A stretch of DNA of 9,641 nt, taken from the NCBI GenBank assembly GCA_028678445.1, contig JAJRDJ010000410.1:1-9641 (forward strand), written 5' to 3'. Position 1 is the stretch's first letter, and each line of letters begins with the position of its first letter. Below are positions 6,709 through 9,641 of the stretch, piece by piece. The position numbers and the translations under genes were made by a program. A model generated the notes under the pieces. That model ran no database searches. It saw only the letters and a program-made list of their open reading frames with translations, and was not told where the DNA came from. This DNA comes from Methylococcaceae bacterium. Its GTDB lineage: Bacteria > Pseudomonadota > Gammaproteobacteria > Methylococcales > Methylococcaceae.

Positions 6709-7062
6709 TTAATGATGCTTGTGTCGTCTATAATGGTACCCATGGTCGTGATGATGGCGACCGTGGTGCTTTGGATGGTAGTGGTAACGATCATAATGGA
6801 ATGGCTGGGGATATGAGCCATAAGAGGGTCCACCAAAGACCACGGGCGGAGCCGGTAGGCGCGGAAATGGCGGAAGCGGTAAGGCCGGGGGTGGTGGCAG
6901 ATGGGGCGGGGAAGGTAGCCGGAATTCGCCATGCGCCGATTCCGCCGTCATGAAGAAAACATGAAGCGCAAACACCAGCGCCGCTAGAACTGTTCTGCGG
7001 GTTGGTCTCTCTGCGTTGCGGGATGCCTGCCAGCCAATTTTGTTGCACCTGTCCAGACTCAT
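6709..7062 (-). CDS. Small exported Pro-rich, His-rich protein, function unknown
   Basis: Not a family I recognise. From the ATG at 7062 it is 117 aa. An Arg-containing n-region (RPTRR) and a hydrophobic stretch (TVLAALVFALHVFFMTA) look like a signal peptide, with possible cleavage after AHG. The mature part is a Pro-rich block (LPSPPHLPPPPALPLPP and onward), a short Gly/Tyr segment, then a tail in which 13 of the last 29 residues are His, mixed with Tyr, Arg and Lys (YHYHPKHHGRHHHDHGYHY). Such tails often bind Ni, Cu or Zn; that role is inference. The frame stays open to an earlier ATG at 7149 (146 aa), which would give an unusually long 51-residue n-region. Neither start has a Shine-Dalgarno sequence. 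It lies downstream of the 7240-7950 gene on the same strand, so they may share a transcript. Low-complexity composition makes this a less certain gene. Confidence 0.6.
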   Translation of the reverse strand: MSLDRCNKIGWQASRNAERPTRRTVLAALVFALHVFFMTAESAHGEFRLPSPPHLPPPPALPLPPFPRLPAPPVVFGGPSYGSYPQPFHYDRYHYHPKHHGRHHHDHGYHYRRHKHH

Positions 7063-7239
7063 GGTTAGCGGTTGGTTGGCATGGGCGGAGCTGACCTTCA
7101 GGTTCTCGAGGAGGCGCTTAATCTGCAATGGACTCCTGTTGGGTTTCATGGTGGACCAGAGCTGAGTTGGACAGGGACTGGCGAGAGTCTCGGCGCGGTT
7201 GGGCCAAGACGTGGGCTGTTTGAAGCGATTCGAGAAATG

Positions 7240-7950
7240 CTAGTGAATAGAGCGAAAGTAACTGATTGGGCTCTGGCTCACTAATGTCTGTCTCTCCACC
7301 GTGAATGTTTGTCTACCCACAGTGACCATGGCTTCATCATCAAGCTTTAAATCGGGAATGATGGCAGTTGCCGGTGAATCGGGATGAAAGCAAAACCCTT
7401 CACGAGGCATGATGGAAACCGAGCCGTTGCGGCTGGACCTGACCACTTTGACCGCATACTCAGCCTTCCTGACGGATGAGCGAAACTTGATGGCGTAAAG
7501 ATCGAGATTGCAACTCGCATACGGAATGACTCCTCCGGCATGATAAAGATCGAGGGTCACGTTTGTATCTTCCGCAGCCGCCAGGTCGGGAATGTTGGGG
7601 CTCGTGTCAGGCAGGATCGGAAGCTTTACCTCCGCCACGAACTCCTGCCGTGAAGGCTTGCTCTTGAACTCGATCTTCGCGCTGGAGCCTCTTACCGTGG
7701 TGGGCAGTTTGAACTTGAACTTTTTGGGTTTGTAGCCGAAGTTCGGGTTGAGTCCGGCGCCCGGGATGGCGCTGTTGGCATGATGGCCGCCCCGGTTCTG
7801 GCCGCCATCGTCGCTGCCGACGCCAATCGGGGGCCTATTGTCCTCCTTCCCGTGGCCACCCTCGTCTTTCTTGGCCAGACTGGTCGCCGAGGTCATTGCA
7901 GTGATGACACACACGGCCAGTAATCGGGAAAAAAAGTAACTCAGTTTCAT
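7240..7950 (-). CDS. Secreted protein of unknown function with a repeated PD..IPDL motif
   Basis: Not a family I recognise; 236 aa. The start is well supported: AGAGG (7961-7957) sits 6 nt before the ATG, the best ribosome binding site in the window. Residues 1-26 form a signal peptide (hydrophobic LLAVCVITAMTSATSLA, likely cleaved after SLA). Residues 27-66 are Gly/Asp/His/Asn-rich and probably flexible. Residues 73-98 are Lys-rich (YKPKKFKFKLP). The C-terminal part (about 100-225) has alternating beta-like segments, two cysteines (C147, C187) that could form a disulfide, and two related motifs: PDTSPNIPDL...VTL (114-133) and PDSPATAIIPDL...VTV (190-211). This suggests a duplicated beta unit in a periplasmic or extracellular protein. 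No enzyme motif is visible. It could be translated with the His-rich gene about 180 bp downstream. Confidence 0.8.
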   Translation of the reverse strand: MKLSYFFSRLLAVCVITAMTSATSLAKKDEGGHGKEDNRPPIGVGSDDGGQNRGGHHANSAIPGAGLNPNFGYKPKKFKFKLPTTVRGSSAKIEFKSKPSRQEFVAEVKLPILPDTSPNIPDLAAAEDTNVTLDLYHAGGVIPYASCNLDLYAIKFRSSVRKAEYAVKVVRSSRNGSVSIMPREGFCFHPDSPATAIIPDLKLDDEAMVTVGRQTFTVERQTLVSQSPISYFRSIH

Positions 7951-7956
7951 TTTGAA

Positions 7957-7961
7957 CCTCT
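7957..7961 (-). promoter_or_regulatory. Ribosome binding site of the 7240-7950 gene
   Basis: The minus strand reads AGAGG followed by 6 nt (TTCAAA) and ATG. This fixes the start of the secreted-protein gene and contrasts with most other genes here, which lack a visible Shine-Dalgarno sequence. Confidence 0.7.
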
Positions 7962-8064
7962 TTACGTTGCTGTGAGGGGTCTGCTGTTGGAGCAGAAACC
8001 ATACGGGATATGACCGTAAGGCGAATCTGATGAACTGGTCGCTAGCCTACATGACGCCAGATGA

Positions 8065-8086
8065 AACCTTAATGAGCAATAAGGTT
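8065..8086. repeat. Inverted repeat AACCTTA / TAAGGTT
   Basis: Perfect 7-bp arms (8065-8071 and 8080-8086) around an 8-nt centre. It lies about 115 bp upstream of the secreted-protein start, in AT-richer DNA. It could be an operator for that gene or a hairpin; no T-run marks it as a terminator. Confidence 0.35.
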
Positions 8087-8111
8087 AAGATCTGATTAGG
8101 ATTTGAAGCGC

Positions 8112-8161
8112 TGCTCGTCAAAGAAAAAACTGGGGGTCGGCCGATTGTTGGTGGACGAGCA
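8112..8161. repeat. Widely spaced inverted repeat TGCTCGTC / GACGAGCA
   Basis: Perfect 8-bp arms at 8112-8119 and 8154-8161, separated by 34 nt, near the point where composition changes from ordinary chromosome to GC-rich element-like DNA. Possibly part of an element end or a protein binding site; chance is not excluded. Confidence 0.3.
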
Positions 8162-8213
8162 CGGCCCCGGCGCGTGGGCGGGCTATGAATTAGCTTTTGG
8201 GATTTCACGGTCG

Positions 8214-8274
8214 GCAAGGCCCGCCAGGAGCGGCGGGCGTGGGGATAGCGGTCAGGGTGGCAACGCAAGGCCCG
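8214..8274. repeat. 10-bp direct repeat GCAAGGCCCG with an intervening GC-rich hairpin
   Basis: GCAAGGCCCG occurs at 8214-8223 and again at 8265-8274, exactly 51 bp apart. Between and overlapping them is a perfect 7-bp stem, GCCCGCC (8219-8225) / GGCGGGC (8232-8238), with a 6-nt loop. Both repeat copies contain CAAG. IS91-family elements have a subterminal hairpin at the origin end and insert next to tetranucleotides such as GAAC or CAAG, so this segment, lying 3' of the transposase remnant, is a candidate for the element's origin end. That link is inference. Confidence 0.4.
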
Positions 8275-8317
8275 GACGTGGCGTTATTTCGGCCCTGAAA
8301 GCACGTAGTTAAGGCCA

Positions 8318-8335
8318 GCACGTCCCTCAGCGTGC
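8318..8335. repeat. Small inverted repeat GCACG / CGTGC beside the transposase 3' end
   Basis: 5-bp arms with an 8-nt loop (TCCCTCAG) lie about 25 bp beyond the transposase stop. This could be a second subterminal structure of the IS91-like element. It is short enough to be chance. Confidence 0.25.
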
Positions 8336-8360
8336 CGGGAGCGGTGCAAGGGTGTATCGG

Positions 8361-9457
8361 TTACATCGCCAATGTGCCCTCCGCGGCATCGATCGGATCC
8401 TGGCGCCTTGGCGACGGCCCGATCCGCAGCCGGATGATCGTCATGTCGCCACCGCAACCGGGGCAGGCCAGTGCCGGGCGGAGTCGGACCCAGGCCCCGG
8501 CCCGGCCGGGGGCGAGCTTGAGCAGAAGCTGCAGCAGTTGGAGCAGGCGCATGCTGTTGGGGTGGAGGAAGCCGAAGTTGCGGGCGCGGCGCAGTCCCTT
8601 GGGCAGGACCTGCTGGAGCAGCCGCCACAGGAAGTCGGCACCGGGGAGCGTGCGGGTTTCGCTGCGGTGGGTTTTGCTATTCCGGTAGCGGAAGGTCACC
8701 TGTCTGTCGTCGCTGGCGAGGATGCCCTTCTCCTGGAGCACGCCCCGATACAGGTAGCGGCCCAGATAGACCAAGGCCTTCTCCCCCGCGCCGACGTGCT
8801 GGCAATCCACGACCCACCGGACAGGATGGCGCACCGGCAGGGTCAGTCCCGCTGCGGTAAGGGCTTCCAGCAGTTTGGCCCGGAACACCTTGGCCAGGGC
8901 CTTGTGGTGGAACAGAAAGCCTTTGTCGGTTTTGGTGTGCCACACCCGTTGTTTGCTATCGAGTGTGGCGGCGGGCATGACCAGATGGACATGCATCCAG
9001 ACGCCGGGAGTGGGTGTGCAGGACGGCGACCGTGCCGGGCGTGCCTTGCAGGTGCTTTTCGTTGAGGCTGAAGGATCGCACCGTCTGTCAGGCGGACTGC
9101 ATCAAGGCGCCATACAGCACGCGCTGATGGGCAAATGGCCAGGGCGCGGAATTCCGCCGGCACGGTGAAGGTCAGCAGGAAATACTCACCTGGGACAAGG
9201 GTTTTCAGTTGCCGCTCCAGCCACTGTTGGCTCTCATGGTGCTGGCAGGGGAGCACGCTTGGTGCCCGCCCGCAGGAATGGGACACGAAGATCCGCTCCG
9301 CGCAGGCCGGACAGTGCGCCTCCAGGCGCGGGCTCAGGGCGGTGCGGCAGGTCGTCAGCGCCGCCAGGGCCTGGTGGTGCTCGGGGCGTAGCCGGTCGCC
9401 GTACTGCGCCAGCAATGGGGCTTCGAAGTGCTCGATCAGGGTGGACAGACGGATCAT
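8361..9457 (-). pseudogene. IS91-family HUH transposase, broken
   Basis: IS91-type transposases nick one strand with an HUH/Tyr domain after an N-terminal zinc finger. The likely start is the ATG at 9457 (MIRLSTLIEHF). Intact N-terminal part: CPAC...FVSHSCG and QHHESQQWLERQLKTLVPGEYFLLTFTVPAEFRALA. Lesions in order: (1) near 9271-9248 the zinc-finger cysteines are scrambled by a CGGG tandem duplication plus loss of one C; (2) an extra base near 9136 shifts the frame after RALA, the continuation being FAHQRVLYGALMQSA in the next frame; (3) TGA at 9090-9088 where AWQTV would be expected; (4) after HTHSRRLD the frame shifts again near 8997, apparently by loss of about 8 nt, removing the residues expected before HVHLVMP. 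From 8996 to 8361 the frame is open and conserved (ALVYLGRYLYRGVLQE, VTFRYRNSKTHRSETRTL, KGLRRARNFGFLHPNS, CPGCGGDM). Confidence 0.88.
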
Positions 9458-9463
9458 TATCAT

Positions 9464-9641
9464 GTGCCCCCAGCCGATGGCGAAGCCGTCCATCAAGGCG
9501 TTGATCAGGGTAGCGGCGTGTCCCCGGCGTGGGCCGTCAGGTGGGTGCGTTTGGCGGTGTTCAGGAGCGCATGGCGGCCAAGGATCTACTGAACCTCCAG
9601 GAGGTCGACCTCGGCCTCGATTAAATGGGTGGCATAGCTAG
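9464..9641 (-). pseudogene. C-terminal remnant of a tyrosine recombinase (integrase)
   Basis: Reading from the window end on the minus strand gives YATHLIEAEVDLLEVQ, a TAG stop (9588-9586), then ILGRHALLNTAKRTHLTAHAGDT. This matches the closing part of tyrosine recombinases (ATHLLEAGVDL..IQ..LGH....TT..YTHL). The catalytic tyrosine position is Arg (CGC, 9549-9547), and the usual LGH is LGR. One base is missing near 9516; after it the frame continues as ATLINALMDGFAIGWG, a C-terminus seen in the recombinase that accompanies some IS91 transposases, and it runs into the transposase start. The 5' part lies outside the window. Confidence 0.65.

Larger units (their letters stand above)
7951..8360. 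other. 410-bp gene-free stretch between the secreted-protein gene and the IS91 remnant
   Basis: No open frame here looks like a real protein; the short ones are Arg/Pro/Gly-rich by-products of high GC. The part up to about 8100 is less GC-rich and should hold the promoter of the minus-strand secreted-protein gene, though no clear -35/-10 pair was found. From about 8130 onward the DNA becomes very GC-rich like the transposase remnant, so the element's left edge probably lies in this stretch. It contains inverted repeats at 8065-8086, 8112-8161, 8219-8238 and 8318-8335 and a 10-bp direct repeat. Confidence 0.6.
8214..9641 (-). mobile_element. Decayed IS91-family element, incomplete at the window end
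   Basis: Minus-strand remnants of a tyrosine-recombinase gene followed directly by an IS91-type transposase gene. As I recall, this two-gene order occurs in part of the IS91 family, which moves by rolling-circle transposition with HUH enzymes and leaves no target duplication. Both genes are broken by several lesions, so the element is immobile by itself. The region is visibly more GC-rich than the housekeeping genes, which fits acquired DNA. The right edge is outside the window. The left edge is unresolved, somewhere between about 8100 and 8360; 8214 is used here because of the repeat/hairpin structure. Confidence 0.75.

Noticed and set aside
6699..6953. Plus-strand frame with a DGDRG...GSGNDHNG stretch, resembling calcium-binding repeats
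   Set aside because: It is the complement of the His-rich coding region, is only 84 codons long and has no real RTX nonapeptide periodicity.
7182..7192. CGAGAGTCTCG palindrome between the two exported-protein genes
   Set aside because: 5-bp arms with a single central base are too short for a stable hairpin and easily occur by chance.
8047..8268. 73-codon minus-strand frame in the repeat-rich gap
   Set aside because: Arg/Pro-rich with no motif or signal; it crosses the composition boundary and several repeats.
9135..9641. 168-codon plus-strand open frame at the window end
   Set aside because: It is antisense to recognisable IS91 transposase and recombinase sequence and is of Arg/Gly/Pro-rich shadow composition.

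Overview
The window looks like a piece of a moderately GC-rich gammaproteobacterial chromosome. Recognisable proteins (RNase HI, MltD, RsfS, RF3) resemble gammaproteobacterial versions along their whole length, and the MltD / methyltransferase / rnhA neighbourhood is a classic gammaproteobacterial cluster. The genus cannot be read from the sequence. A Methylococcales-like or related environmental lineage is only a guess.

Layout. Positions 1-1182 (minus strand) hold the 5' part of rnhA and, just upstream of it, a YafS-type SAM-dependent methyltransferase; the two overlap by 4 nt (ATGA). Divergent from them is mltD (1245-2912), a lipoprotein murein transglycosylase with one clear C-terminal LysM domain. 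Next come rsfS (3037-3399), which silences ribosomes by binding L14, and a two-TM potassium channel with a cytoplasmic RCK/TrkA module (3532-4572). Converging on the channel is a small thioredoxin-fold [2Fe-2S] ferredoxin (4589-4966, minus). It is divergent from prfC, release factor RF3 (5089-6669), whose leader carries a perfect TATAAT. Up to here this is ordinary housekeeping DNA. Two gene-order oddities stand out: gloB is absent between mltD and the methyltransferase, and rsfS is not beside nadD.

Positions 6670-7950 hold two minus-strand genes for exported proteins of unknown function. One (7240-7950) is a 236-aa secreted protein with a strong ribosome binding site, a Gly/Asp/His-rich linker and a C-terminal region containing a repeated PD..IPDL motif. 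The other (about 6709-7062) is a small protein with a Pro-rich middle and an extremely His-rich tail, which suggests metal binding.

Positions 7951-8360 have no convincing gene, but carry several inverted and direct repeats. From 8361 to the window end is a decayed IS91-family element on the minus strand: the C-terminal end of a tyrosine-recombinase gene followed by an IS91-type HUH transposase. Both are broken. The recombinase has a TAG, a frameshift and Arg where the catalytic Tyr should be. The transposase has a scrambled zinc finger, a 1-nt insertion, a TGA and a deletion just before the HUH motif. These lesions can be placed at single-base level.

I found no evidence of an undescribed multi-gene system such as defence, CRISPR or biosynthesis. 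The best candidates for new biology are the two exported proteins and the repeat-rich segment at the edge of the IS91 remnant.
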